Below are positions 16,752-25,520 of a stretch of 64,000 nt of DNA, one piece after another (position 1 is the stretch's first letter; the number at the start of each line of letters is the position of its first letter). The stretch lies in the NCBI GenBank assembly GCA_020444245.1, contig JAHLLI010000019.1, forward strand, positions 1-64,000. Reading direction: 5' to 3'. The translations under genes and the position numbers were made by a program. Under the pieces are notes generated by a model, which was not told the DNA's origin, did no database searches, and saw nothing but the letters and a program-made list of their open reading frames with translations. Origin of the DNA: Actinomycetales bacterium. Its GTDB lineage: Bacteria > Actinomycetota > Actinomycetes > Actinomycetales > Cellulomonadaceae.

Positions 16752-17114
16752 CTACCGGGGCGTCTGCTGGTGCAGCACGAGCCGCCAGCCCTCGACCCGT
16801 TTGACGTAGACGCTGCACACCCAGGCCGAGTAGCGGGCCGGCCCGCGCCGGGCGACCACGCCGTAGGTGACCAGGCCCACGCCGGTGCGCGGCAGCACGG
16901 CGTCGACCTCCTCCAGGACGAACCCGTCCCAGGGCGCCCCGCCCATCGCGTGCAGCGCGCGGTCCCGGTCGGTGATCCGCAGGCCACCGGGCAGCAGCAT
17001 CGTCACCTCGTCGTCGAGCACCTCGCGGTAGAACGCGTCGGCGGCGTCCGGGCTGTCGCTCAGCGCCCGCCAGCCGCGCTTCTCCAGGTCGAGCAGGTCG
17101 TCGCGATGGCTCAT
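16752..17114 (-). CDS. NTF2/SnoaL-like domain protein
   Basis: A 120-residue protein with the cone-like NTF2 pattern: N-terminal helices (LLDLEKRGWRALS), DEVTMLLPGG, then beta strands ending in GWRLVLHQQTP, as in DUF4440/SnoaL-like proteins. Such proteins bind small ligands or act as small isomerases or hydrolases; nothing here fixes the role. The ATG at 17114 gives the usual family length. It is a single gene, divergent from the export cluster that starts at 17210. Confidence 0.75.
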   Translation of the reverse strand: MSHRDDLLDLEKRGWRALSDSPDAADAFYREVLDDEVTMLLPGGLRITDRDRALHAMGGAPWDGFVLEEVDAVLPRTGVGLVTYGVVARRGPARYSAWVCSVYVKRVEGWRLVLHQQTPR

Positions 17115-17209
17115 CGACCCACGGTACGTCGACCACAGGCGGCGCACAGGCGGGTGACATCTCGGCCACACGTCGCGTCCCTAGCCTCGCGGCGGCGGAA
17201 GGAGCATGC

Positions 17210-18427
17210 ATGCTGCGTGCGATACGGCGGCCGCGGGTGCTGGTGCCCGCGGTTGCGGCGGTGCTGGTCGCGGCGGTCGCGGTCTGGTGGTTCGGGTTCC
17301 GGGAGCGGGCCGTGGCGGCCACCCCCGAGGCGACGACGCAGTCCGTGGCGGCCTCGGTCACGACCCTGGAGAAGTCGGTGTCGGCGAGCGGCACGGTCAC
17401 GCCGACCGTCTCCGAGGACGTCAGCTTCGAGGTCAGCGGGACGGTGCTCAGCGTCGACGTCGCGGCGGGTGACACGGTCGAGGCCGGCCAGAAGCTCGCG
17501 ACCGTCGACACGCTCCAGCTCAACGCGAACCTGCTCGAGGCGAAGGCGACGCTGGCGACCGCCGAGGCGACCCTGTCCGACCTCGAGGACGCCGACGACG
17601 GCTCCGACGTCGCACAGGCCCAGATCGATGCGGCCTCGGCGCAGGTGGACGTCGCGAAGGCTGCGGTGTCCGACGCCGAGGACGCGATGGCCGGGGCCAC
17701 GCTCGTCGCGCCGGTCGCCGGGCTGGTCACCACCGTCGACCTCGCGGTCGGCGACGCGGTGACCGGTACCTCGGCGGGCGCCGGGGGCAGCGTGGGCGCC
17801 GTCGGCGCGGTCGCCACGACGGGCGGCACGGCTCAGTTCGTCATCGTGGGGACCGACTCCTGGCAGGTCGAGGTGAGCGTCGACGACGCGGACGTGGCGC
17901 TCATCGCGGTGGGCGACCAGGCCGAGCTCACGATCGACGGGGCCGACAAGGTCTTCGGGACGGTCTCCGAGATCGGGCTGCTGTCGACGAGCTCGTCGGG
18001 CGTGGCCGCGTACCCGGTGACCATCGACGTGACGGGCAGCCCCGAGGGCGTCCACGACGGGGTGTCGGCCGACGTGTCGATCGTGTACGAGCGGCGCACC
18101 GACGTGCTGACCGTGCCGTCCGCGGCGGTCCGCACGGTGGACGGGTCCTCCGTGGTCCTCACCAAGGACGCGGAGGGCAACGAGGTCGAGACCCCGGTCG
18201 AGGTCGGCGAGACCGTGGGCGAGCTGACGGAGATCACCTCCGGTCTCGCCGAGGGCGACCAGGTCCTGGTCACCGTCGTGAACCAGACGCAGCGCTCCGG
18301 CCAGGACCGGACGGGTTTGGACGGTCAGCTCCCCGAGGGGTTCCCGAGCGACTTCGACCCGTCCCAGTTCCAGCCGCCGGGTGGCGGGCAGGGCGGCTTC
18401 CCGGGCGGGGGGCTGGGCAATGGCTGA
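17210..18427 (+). CDS. MacA-like membrane fusion (adaptor) protein
   Basis: A 405-residue HlyD/MacA-type adaptor with one N-terminal transmembrane helix (about 9-29), the lipoyl half-motif (SGTVLSVDVAAGDTVEAGQ), a helical hairpin around residues 105-160 and the second lipoyl half plus beta-barrel (LVAPVAGLVTTVDLAVGD). The glycine/proline-rich C-terminus is low complexity. The ATG follows GGAAGGAG; a TAGCCT box at 17182-17187 may be its -10. Its last eight bases overlap the ATPase gene, so adaptor, ATPase and permease form one operon. In family systems the adaptor couples the ABC permease to substrate export. Confidence 0.85.
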   Translation: MLRAIRRPRVLVPAVAAVLVAAVAVWWFGFRERAVAATPEATTQSVAASVTTLEKSVSASGTVTPTVSEDVSFEVSGTVLSVDVAAGDTVEAGQKLATVDTLQLNANLLEAKATLATAEATLSDLEDADDGSDVAQAQIDAASAQVDVAKAAVSDAEDAMAGATLVAPVAGLVTTVDLAVGDAVTGTSAGAGGSVGAVGAVATTGGTAQFVIVGTDSWQVEVSVDDADVALIAVGDQAELTIDGADKVFGTVSEIGLLSTSSSGVAAYPVTIDVTGSPEGVHDGVSADVSIVYERRTDVLTVPSAAVRTVDGSSVVLTKDAEGNEVETPVEVGETVGELTEITSGLAEGDQVLVTVVNQTQRSGQDRTGLDGQLPEGFPSDFDPSQFQPPGGGQGGFPGGGLGNG

Positions 18428-19172
18428 GGCGCTCGCGGCCCAGGTGCGGTCGGCGAGCGTCGGCACGGAGCCGGTCATCGAGCTCGTCGGCGCCGGGAAG
18501 ACCTACCGCACCGGGGCCATCGAGTTCGAGGCGCTGCGTGAGGTGGACCTGCGGATCGGTGCGGGGGAGTACGTCGCGGTGGTCGGGCCGTCGGGTTCGG
18601 GCAAGTCGACGCTCATGCACCTGATCGGCTGCCTGGACACCCTGACGGTGGGCAGCTACCGGCTCGCCGGGGAGGACATCAGCGAGCTCACCGAGGTCGA
18701 GCTGGCCCGGATCCGCAACCACCGGATCGGCTTCGTGTTCCAGCAGTTCCACCTGCTGCCGTCGCTGTCGGCCTGGCGCAACGTCGAGCTCCCGATGCTG
18801 TACGGCAGGGTCCCGCCAGGCGAGCGCAGGGAGCGCGCGGTGGACGCCCTGGAACGGGTCGGCCTCGGCGACAAGCTGCACAACCGCCCTGGCGAGCTCT
18901 CCGGCGGCCAGCAGCAGAGGGTCGCGGTCGCCAGGGCCCTGGTCGGCGAGCCCGACCTGCTGCTGGCCGACGAGCCGACGGGCAACCTCGACTCGGCGTC
19001 GACGGCCGACGTGCTGGCGTTGCTCGACGAGCTGAACGGCCAGGGGCGCACCATCGTGCTCATCACGCACGAGCCGGACGTCGCCGCGCACGCGGACCGC
19101 GTGGTGCGGGTACTCGACGGGCAGGTGCGATCCGACGAGCCGTCGGCAGGGCGTCGGGCAGGTGCACGATGA
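18420..19172 (+). CDS. MacB-type ABC transporter ATPase
   Basis: A 250-residue nucleotide-binding protein of the LolD/MacB class: Walker A GPSGSGKST, Q-loop VFQQFHLLP, signature LSGGQQQRVAVARAL, Walker B LLLADEPTGNLD and the switch histidine in ITHEPD. The start overlaps the adaptor gene by eight bases and the stop overlaps the permease start by four, so the three are translated together. It powers the permease encoded next. Confidence 0.93.
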   Translation: MAEALAAQVRSASVGTEPVIELVGAGKTYRTGAIEFEALREVDLRIGAGEYVAVVGPSGSGKSTLMHLIGCLDTLTVGSYRLAGEDISELTEVELARIRNHRIGFVFQQFHLLPSLSAWRNVELPMLYGRVPPGERRERAVDALERVGLGDKLHNRPGELSGGQQQRVAVARALVGEPDLLLADEPTGNLDSASTADVLALLDELNGQGRTIVLITHEPDVAAHADRVVRVLDGQVRSDEPSAGRRAGAR

Positions 19173-20401
19173 GCTGGGCCGAGACGCTGCGCACCGGGCT
19201 CGCCGCCATCCGCACCCACGGCCTGCGCTCCACCCTGACGGTGCTCGGGATCCTCATCGGGATCGCCGCGGTCATCCTCACGGTCGGGCTCGGTCTGGGC
19301 ACCCAGAAGGACGTGTCCGAGCAGATCAGCTCGCTGGGCTCCAACCTGCTCATCGTCACCCCGGGCAGCAGCCTCTCCCTGGAGGGCCTGCGCGGCGGGT
19401 TCGGCACCAGGCCGACGCTCACCCGGGACGACGCCGAGGCGCTCGCGTCGAGTGTGAACACGCCCGACGTGGCCGGTGTCGCCCCGGAGAAGTCGACCTC
19501 GCTGTCGCTGGAGACCTCCCAGACCAACTGGACGACGACGGTGGTCGGGACCACCGAGGACTGGCCGTCGGTCCGGGGCCGCACGCTGTCCTCGGGTTCC
19601 TTCTTCACCGCCGCCGACGACGCGGCGGCCGCAGCGGTCGTGGTGCTCGGGTCGAGCACGGCCACCGAGCTGTTCGGCACCACCGATGTGGTGGGCCAGT
19701 CGGTCACCATCTCCGACGTCACGTTCACGGTGGTCGGGGTGCTGGCCGACGCCGGTGCCTCTGACTCGACGGACCTGGACGACATGGCCGTCATCCCCCT
19801 GACCACCGCCTCCCAGCAGGTGATCGGCGGGCGCGACCGCAACTCTCTGACCACGGTCTACGTCCAGGCGGCGTCGACCGAGCAGCTCTCGGCGGCGTAC
19901 CAGGAGACCGAGACCCTGCTGCTCAACCTGCACGGCATCTCGAGCGCGGACAGCGCTGACTTCACCATCAACAGCCAGGACGCCCTGGTCAGCACGGCGA
20001 CGGCGGTCTACCGGACGCTGACGGTGCTGCTCACCGGGATCGCGGCGCTGTCGCTGCTGGTCGGCGGGATCGGCGTGATGAACATCATGCTGGTCTCGGT
20101 CACCGAGCGGACCCGCGAGATCGGCCTGCGCAAGGCGCTGGGAGCGCCACCGTGGGCGATCCGGCGCCAGTTCCTGGCGGAGGCCGCGGTGCTCGGCCTC
20201 GCCGGCGGCGTGCTCGGAGCGGTGCTGGGGATCCTGGCCGCCCGCGTGCTGCCGGACCTGCTCGACACCTCGATCGTCGTCTCCGGCCTCGCGGTCGGAG
20301 GCTCGGTGGTCGTGGCCATAGGGATAGGCCTGACATTCGGCGTGTACCCGGCGACGCGCGCAGCGCGCCTGGCGCCGATCGACGCGCTGCGCAGCGAGTG
20401 A
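19169..20401 (+). CDS. MacB/FtsX-type ABC transporter permease
   Basis: A 410-residue permease with an N-terminal transmembrane helix (about 22-45), a large extracellular MacB periplasmic-core domain (about 50-275) and three C-terminal helices forming the FtsX domain, with the family stretch TERTREIGLRKALGA between the first two. This is the mechanotransmission ABC architecture that exports peptides, lipids or drugs rather than importing. It is the third gene of the operon; the lipoprotein gene follows after 13 bases. Confidence 0.92.
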   Translation: MSWAETLRTGLAAIRTHGLRSTLTVLGILIGIAAVILTVGLGLGTQKDVSEQISSLGSNLLIVTPGSSLSLEGLRGGFGTRPTLTRDDAEALASSVNTPDVAGVAPEKSTSLSLETSQTNWTTTVVGTTEDWPSVRGRTLSSGSFFTAADDAAAAAVVVLGSSTATELFGTTDVVGQSVTISDVTFTVVGVLADAGASDSTDLDDMAVIPLTTASQQVIGGRDRNSLTTVYVQAASTEQLSAAYQETETLLLNLHGISSADSADFTINSQDALVSTATAVYRTLTVLLTGIAALSLLVGGIGVMNIMLVSVTERTREIGLRKALGAPPWAIRRQFLAEAAVLGLAGGVLGAVLGILAARVLPDLLDTSIVVSGLAVGGSVVVAIGIGLTFGVYPATRAARLAPIDALRSE

Positions 20402-20414
20402 GCGGAGGACGATG

Positions 20415-21305
20415 ATGAGACGACGCTGGGTGGCAGCGCTCCTGCTGCCGGGTGTGCTGGTTCTGGCCGGGTGCGGAGGGGGCGCCACGGCGTCCACGAG
20501 CAGCGCGGCCGGCGACGGGTCCACCGAGGGCACGGTCCAGGACGGTTCCGGTCAGGGCGGCCCGGCGGGACAGGGCGGGTCCGGCGGGTTCGGCGCCGCG
20601 CCGGGCGGCGGGGTGTTCGGCCTGATCGCCGCCGTCAGCGGCACGACCATGCAGGTCCAGTCCGACGTGCAGACCGCGGTGTCGTGGACCGATGCGACGA
20701 CGGTGAGCCGACAGGTCACCTCGGACCTGTCGGCGGTCACGGTCGGGTCCTGCGTGGTGGCGATGGTCGACGACGCCACGGCGGACACCCCGGCCGCGAC
20801 GAGTGTGGCGGTCAGCGAACCGGTGGACGGCCAGTGCTCGGCCGCCGGGTTCGGTGGCGGCGGGATGCCGCCCGGCATGTCGGGCGGGGACGGGAGCGGA
20901 CTGCCGAGCGACTTCCCGACGGACATGCCCAGCGGCATGCCGACGGACATGCCGAGCGACATGCCCAGCGACTTCCCGACGGACATGCCCAGCGGTGCGG
21001 TGCCGGGCGGCGGTGCCTCCGGCGCACCGGGCGGCGGCTTCGGCGGGGCGATCGTCGCGGGGTCCGTCACGGCGGTGGACGCCGGCTCGGTCACCGTCGA
21101 GCAGGAGTCGGGGTCCACGACGGTCTCGGTGGGCGCGGACGCGACGGTCACCGCGACCCGGTCGGCGGACGCCACGGCGATCGCGGTCGGCCTGTGCGTC
21201 AGTGTCCGCGGCGAGACCGACGACCGTGGCGGGATGACGGCCACGGCACTCACGCTCTCCGACTCGGTCGACGGGGCCTGCACCGGGGGCCGTCGTGGTG
21301 CATGA
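20415..21305 (+). CDS. Lipoprotein with two DUF5666-like domains and a repeat linker
   Basis: A protein of about 296 residues with lipobox LAGC, a glycine-rich segment, then two similar beta-rich domains (about 70-135 and 205-285) of the pattern GxVxAVxGxTxxVQ...SCVV..., which resembles DUF5666. They are separated by a proline/aspartate/methionine repeat (20904-20997). Two ATGs stand side by side; the second has better spacing to GGAGGA. Position in the MacAB-like operon suggests it is a surface partner or cargo-binding component of the exporter. The domain naming is tentative. Confidence 0.65.
   Translation: MRRRWVAALLLPGVLVLAGCGGGATASTSSAAGDGSTEGTVQDGSGQGGPAGQGGSGGFGAAPGGGVFGLIAAVSGTTMQVQSDVQTAVSWTDATTVSRQVTSDLSAVTVGSCVVAMVDDATADTPAATSVAVSEPVDGQCSAAGFGGGGMPPGMSGGDGSGLPSDFPTDMPSGMPTDMPSDMPSDFPTDMPSGAVPGGGASGAPGGGFGGAIVAGSVTAVDAGSVTVEQESGSTTVSVGADATVTATRSADATAIAVGLCVSVRGETDDRGGMTATALTLSDSVDGACTGGRRGA
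20904..20997 (+). repeat. Tandem 12-base repeat coding PS(D/G)(F/M)PTDM
   Basis: About eight degenerate copies of a 12-base unit encode four-residue blocks such as PSDF, PTDM and PSGM, forming a flexible linker between the two domains of the lipoprotein. The simple period makes copy number likely to vary between strains. Confidence 0.75.
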
Positions 21306-21312
21306 GGTTGGC

Positions 21313-23241
21313 GTGGTGTCCCCGCGGCGGCGCAGGCGGGTGTCGGCGCGGGTCAGGACGGTGGTGGCGGCGGCGACCGCTGTCGTCGTGCTGGCAGCCG
21401 GCACGGGTGTCGCGCTCGCGGTGACGCGCAGCGGCGGCGAGCGCTACCGGACGGCCGTGGCCGGGCTCGGGTCGGTGGTGCAGACCATCGACGTGACGGG
21501 CACCCTCTCCTCGGCCGACCGCGTCGACGCGTCGTTCTCGGTCGCCGGCACGGTCGGCACCGTGGACGTCGCCGTCGGCGACACCGTGGCCGCCGGTGAC
21601 CAGCTCGCGAGCCTGGACCTGACCTCCCTGCAGGACTCGCTGGACCAGGCCGAGTCCGACCTCGCCGACGCGCAGCAGCGCCTCGAGGACGACCTCGACG
21701 CCCAGACAAGCACCACGTCGAGCACCGGCACGACCGCGCCCAGCGGCACGGGCCAGGTCTCGGGAGATCAGGGCACCTCGGTCGACCAGGCGGCGCTCGC
21801 CGCGGCGGTCGCCAAGGTCGAGGCCGCGCAGCAGGCGCTGCTGGCCCAGCGCGCCACGGCCCAGCAGGCGCTCGCCGCGAGCGCCGCGGCCCTCGCGGCC
21901 GCCCGCACGACGTGCGCGCCGGTCACGGGCGACGCGCCGGTGAGCGACCCGACACCGACGCCCCCGGTGAGCCCGACGGGTGACCCGACGGCGGACCCGA
22001 CGGGTGACCCCACGGCGGACCCGACGGGTGACCCGACGGGTGACCCCACAGCGGACCCGACCGGCGACGGTGACTCTGCCCCCACGTCGGACGAGGTCAC
22101 GGCCTGCACCACGGCGCTGGGCGACGTGCTCACCGCACAGCAGGCCGTCGACGCGGCGCAGCAGGCCCTTCTCGACCGCGCCGACGACCTGGACCGCGCC
22201 GTCGCCGACCTCCAGGAGCTCGTGACCGGCGAGTCGGCGGCGCCGGGCGGTGGCACCTCGGGGCTCCCGTCGGGCGGTAGCACCCCGCCGACCGGCGTCG
22301 CGCCTGCCTCGGTCGAGGTCCTCACCGCTGAGGTCGCGGTCACCGACGCGGTCTCCACGACGAGCACCTCGACGGCGAGCACCTCGACGGCGACCTCGAC
22401 GAGCGTTCAGGCCGTGTCCACCGTGAGCGCAGCGACGGACCCCGGTCCGCAGTCGGGCAGCTCGGGAACGTCGGCGAGCGTGCCGACCGCAGCTGACATC
22501 CTCGCCGACCGGGCGGCCATCGACGCGGCCGAGGCGCAGGTGGCGATCGCGAAGGACGCGCTCGGGCGCAACGCGCTCACGTCGCCGATCGCCGGAACGG
22601 TGGCGCAGGTCGCGATGGCACCGGGCGACGCGGTGACCGCGTCCTCGACGACGTCGGTGATCACGGTGATCGGTGACACGGGCTTCCTGGTCACCACCTC
22701 CGCGAGCGCCGCACAGGTGGACCTGCTCGAGGTCGGGCAGACCGCGACCGTGACCGCCTCCAGCACGGACCGGGTGCTCGACGCGACCGTGAGCAGCATC
22801 GGGGTGCTCAACGAGTCGACCACCGGCGAGCCGGCGTACCCGGTGGTCCTCGCGCTCGACCCGACGGACGAGCCGTTGTTCAACGGCGGCACGGCCGAGG
22901 TGAGCATCACCGTGGGCGGCACCGACGAGGCGCTCACGGTGCCGACGTCCGCGGTCCACGTGGACGGCTCCACGGCGACCGTGCAGGTGCTGGCCGGCGG
23001 CAACGTCACGGACGTGACAGTCGGCGTCGGGGCGATCGGCGCCGAGCTCACCGAGATCACCTCCGGCCTCGAGGCGGGCGATGTCGTCGTCCTTGCGGAT
23101 CTCGATGCGCCGATCGACACCGGCGACGCCTCCACCGGCAGCGGCGGCCTGGCCGGCTTGTCCGACTCGACGACGAACGTGCCCGGAGGATCTGGCGGCC
23201 TGCCGGTGGGCGGCGGGTTCGGTGGTCCGCCCGGCGGCTGA
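21313..23241 (+). CDS. Second HlyD/MacA-like adaptor protein with repeat insertion
   Basis: A protein of about 642 residues with one N-terminal transmembrane helix (about 13-35), lipoyl-type half-motifs (near GTVGTVDVAVGDTVAAG and SPIAGTVAQVAMAPGD) and a beta-barrel and membrane-proximal region like the first adaptor. A long insertion between the coiled-coil arms holds an acidic PTGDPTAD repeat and Ser/Thr-rich linkers, making it about 240 residues longer than usual. The start is uncertain: GTGs at 21295, 21313 and 21316 are in frame and none has a strong ribosome site. It follows the lipoprotein gene without a gap, so it belongs to the same export cluster. Confidence 0.78.
   Translation: MVSPRRRRRVSARVRTVVAAATAVVVLAAGTGVALAVTRSGGERYRTAVAGLGSVVQTIDVTGTLSSADRVDASFSVAGTVGTVDVAVGDTVAAGDQLASLDLTSLQDSLDQAESDLADAQQRLEDDLDAQTSTTSSTGTTAPSGTGQVSGDQGTSVDQAALAAAVAKVEAAQQALLAQRATAQQALAASAAALAAARTTCAPVTGDAPVSDPTPTPPVSPTGDPTADPTGDPTADPTGDPTGDPTADPTGDGDSAPTSDEVTACTTALGDVLTAQQAVDAAQQALLDRADDLDRAVADLQELVTGESAAPGGGTSGLPSGGSTPPTGVAPASVEVLTAEVAVTDAVSTTSTSTASTSTATSTSVQAVSTVSAATDPGPQSGSSGTSASVPTAADILADRAAIDAAEAQVAIAKDALGRNALTSPIAGTVAQVAMAPGDAVTASSTTSVITVIGDTGFLVTTSASAAQVDLLEVGQTATVTASSTDRVLDATVSSIGVLNESTTGEPAYPVVLALDPTDEPLFNGGTAEVSITVGGTDEALTVPTSAVHVDGSTATVQVLAGGNVTDVTVGVGAIGAELTEITSGLEAGDVVVLADLDAPIDTGDASTGSGGLAGLSDSTTNVPGGSGGLPVGGGFGGPPGG
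21973..22068 (+). repeat. Tandem repeat coding PTGDPTAD
   Basis: Seven to eight copies of a 12-base unit alternate between PTGD and PTAD codons inside the second adaptor gene. The low-complexity acidic stretch is likely an extended surface spacer and a hotspot for slippage. Confidence 0.75.
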
Positions 23242-23309
23242 GGTCACTCACAGCATGCGTCCAGGTTCGCTCCAGCGTCGTGCCAGGTGCGCCCGCGAGG
23301 TTGGAACCC

Positions 23310-23774
23310 GTGCCGAACGCTGAGGACCCGCAGCGCCCGTCGCCGGCTCACCCCGAGACGGCGGCTCCGGAGGGTGCCGGGTCGGCATCGGCGGCCGCCG
23401 CGCCACGTCCCATGGCCGGCGAGCAGCAGTCGGGCGCTGCGCCTCTCCTGGGTGCGACGCAGCCGTCCGGCGCGCAGCCCTCGGCCGGGCCCGTTCCCCC
23501 TACGGGCCCGGCCCAGTGGCTGCCGGTCGCGCCCCCGCCGGTCCGGAGCCCGACGCCGTGGTGGGTGGCGCTGGTGGCCGTGCTCACCGGGATGCTGCTG
23601 CTCGGTTCCGGAGTCGCACTCGGGCTGGGCATCGGGTACGTCACCGGGACGCACCATGAGCGCGAGGAGCTGGTCGGCGACCAGCTCCAGGACCACGGTG
23701 GCGACGGCGGGTTCGGCCAGCCCGGCCGGCAGGGCAGCGCGGGCGACCGCGACGGCTTCGACAACGGCGGCTGA
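23310..23774 (+). CDS. Small single-pass membrane protein, proline/alanine-rich
   Basis: A 154-residue protein: a long Pro/Ala/Gly-rich cytoplasmic stretch (about 1-75), one transmembrane helix (about 80-105, rich in Leu, Gly and Val) and a short charged, glycine-rich tail. The GTG at 23310 follows GAGGTTGG and was preferred over a GTG ten codons earlier. It is the last + strand gene of the export cluster, 69 bases after the second adaptor; whether it is part of the transporter is unknown. It has no recognised domain. Confidence 0.55.
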   Translation: MPNAEDPQRPSPAHPETAAPEGAGSASAAAAPRPMAGEQQSGAAPLLGATQPSGAQPSAGPVPPTGPAQWLPVAPPPVRSPTPWWVALVAVLTGMLLLGSGVALGLGIGYVTGTHHEREELVGDQLQDHGGDGGFGQPGRQGSAGDRDGFDNGG

Positions 23775-23777
23775 GGC

Positions 23778-25162
23778 TCAGCGCCGCATCACGGCGCCGT
23801 GCCGGTCGGTGAACTGCCAGGCGCCGTCGACCCGTGCGACACCCAGCGCGAGCCGGTGCACGAGCTCGTGGTGGTGGTAGCACAGCAACACGCCGTTGTC
23901 GGGTTCCGTCCGGCCGCCGTCGCGTGCCCAGTGCCGCACGTGATGCACCTCGCTGATCCGCGGCGGGGCGGTGCAGCCGTCGAACGCGCAGTGACCGTCG
24001 CGGGCGACCACCGCCGCGCGGACCGGCCCCGAGAAGACCCGCTGCGTCCGGCCGACGTCCAGCACCTCACCACCCGGCCCGAAGAGGATGCGGTGCAGCT
24101 CGCCGTCGCACGCGAGCCGGTCCAGCACCGCGCGCGGCACGACGGTGCCGTCCTCGAAGAAGGCGCCGCGGCGCAGGTCCTCGGGGGTGAACCCGGACGG
24201 CGGCCGGTCGCCGGTCGCCGTTCCGGCCTCTCGCGCCAGTGCCTTCTCGACCAGACGCGCCAGCGTCTCGTGGTCGACGTGCACGGCGACCCGCGGCCGG
24301 GCGACACGGCCCGCGCCCACCGGGTGGTGCTCCAGGACCGTCCGCGCGAGGTCCGCCAGGGCCTGGGCCCGGCGCTGGGCCGTGCTGCGCGGGTCGCCTG
24401 CCGCCGGGACCGGCGTCACGGCGGCGAGCGCTGTCGAGAGCTGCTGCCCGTGCTCCACGGTGAGCATGCCGTCGACGTGGTACCCGTCCGGCAACCGTGA
24501 CAGCGTCAGGTGCTCACGCTCAGCCGCCTCGCGGAAGCCGCGCTCGTCGGAGTCCGGGTCCGCGCGGTGCGACCAGACCCGCAGGACCGCGCGGAGGTCG
24601 TCCACGGCGAGCCCGCGAGCCTGGTCGAGCAGGAACGCCTCGTTGCAGCCGTGGTCGGGGTCGGCGAGCACGGCGCGGCGCGCGTCACTCGTCGCGGCTC
24701 GGCCCAGGGCGCTCGCGGCCTCCGAACCGACCTCACCCGAGCGCGCGGCGTCGAGCGTGCGAGGGAGGTGGTCGTGCAGGGTGCGGGCGACCCGCACCCG
24801 GGACCGTGCCGCACCGACCGACAGGCCCAGCCGCCGCGCGACCCAGCGCGCGTACGTCGCGTCCCGTCCAGCGCCCAGCGTCCGTCGCGCTCGATCCGGG
24901 GCAGCAGCCCGGTGACCCCCGCCGTCGCCCGCTCCGCGACCGAGTGCAGCACCGAGGCGATCTGCTCCGCGCCACGGCCCGGCACGTCGTCGGGGTCGGC
25001 GGCGAGGACGGCGTCGAGCGCCGAGCACAGGGCCGCCACCGCCGAGCCGAGCGGCCCAGGAAGCTCTCCCGCGTCGGCACCGCCCGGTCCTGCGGTGCCG
25101 ACGCCCGGGCCGGTGCTCGTCCCAGCCGGCGCGAGCGGAGGCGCCGCGGCGACAGCGGTCAT
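23778..25162 (-). pseudogene. DUF222/HNH endonuclease gene with a frameshift
   Basis: The two halves of one DUF222-HNH (REP13E12-like) protein lie in different frames. Codons from the ATG at 25162 read the DUF222 start (AVAALCSALDAVLAADPDD, GRWALDG); from about 24,865 downward the sequence continues in another frame (ARWVARRLGLS ...) to the HNH core, where HCAFDGC, SEVHHVRHW and LLCYHHHELVH are intact. Adding one G in the run at 24863-24865 restores a single frame of about 461 residues. The ATG has an AGGGGG site. It is either a real single-base loss or a sequencing error in a short G run. DUF222/HNH genes are multi-copy in actinobacteria. Confidence 0.8.
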
Positions 25163-25378
25163 CACGCCCACCCCCTGCTCCATGCCCGGACACCTCGTCA
25201 GAGCGGCCTGACCACTGCCCGGCCGATGGATCCATCGTCCCACCGACCACCGACACAGAAATGGACCAGAGGCCATTCCTACGACCATCGCTGGAATGCC
25301 GGAGGAATCCACAGGCCCGCATTCTGCGACTTTTTCCACAGGGCGGTGGTGTGCCCCGGCGCTCGCCCGCGTGCCGTC

Positions 25379-25520
25379 TCAGCCGGCGGCCCGCATGATC
25401 CGGTCGAGCCTGCGCCGGCCCCACCGGCTCGTCGCCGGGTCGGACTCGGCGTAGTACCAGACCAGCCCCATGGCCTGCTGGAACGCCCAGGCCGTCCACC
25501 GGGCACACTCATCGCATGGG
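25379..25520 (-). pseudogene. Possible C-terminal relic of a protein gene
   Basis: This is the only content seen in the gap 25,163-25,515. In one minus-strand frame about 44 codons look protein-like (WTAWAFQQAMGLVWYYAESD, then RWGRRRLDRIMRAAG and a stop at 25379-25381), with the tryptophan and tyrosine content of a folded protein. There is no usable start codon before the frame runs into the HEAT-repeat gene. It may be the end of a decayed gene; the evidence is weak. Confidence 0.25.

Noticed and set aside
15133-17829. An 898-codon minus-strand frame opposite the methyltransferase and adaptor genes
   Set aside because: No motif or composition of a real protein; the plus-strand genes explain the coding bias.
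20904-22068. Short tandem repeats as a CRISPR array or recombination site
   Set aside because: They are in-frame 12-base coding repeats without unique spacers.
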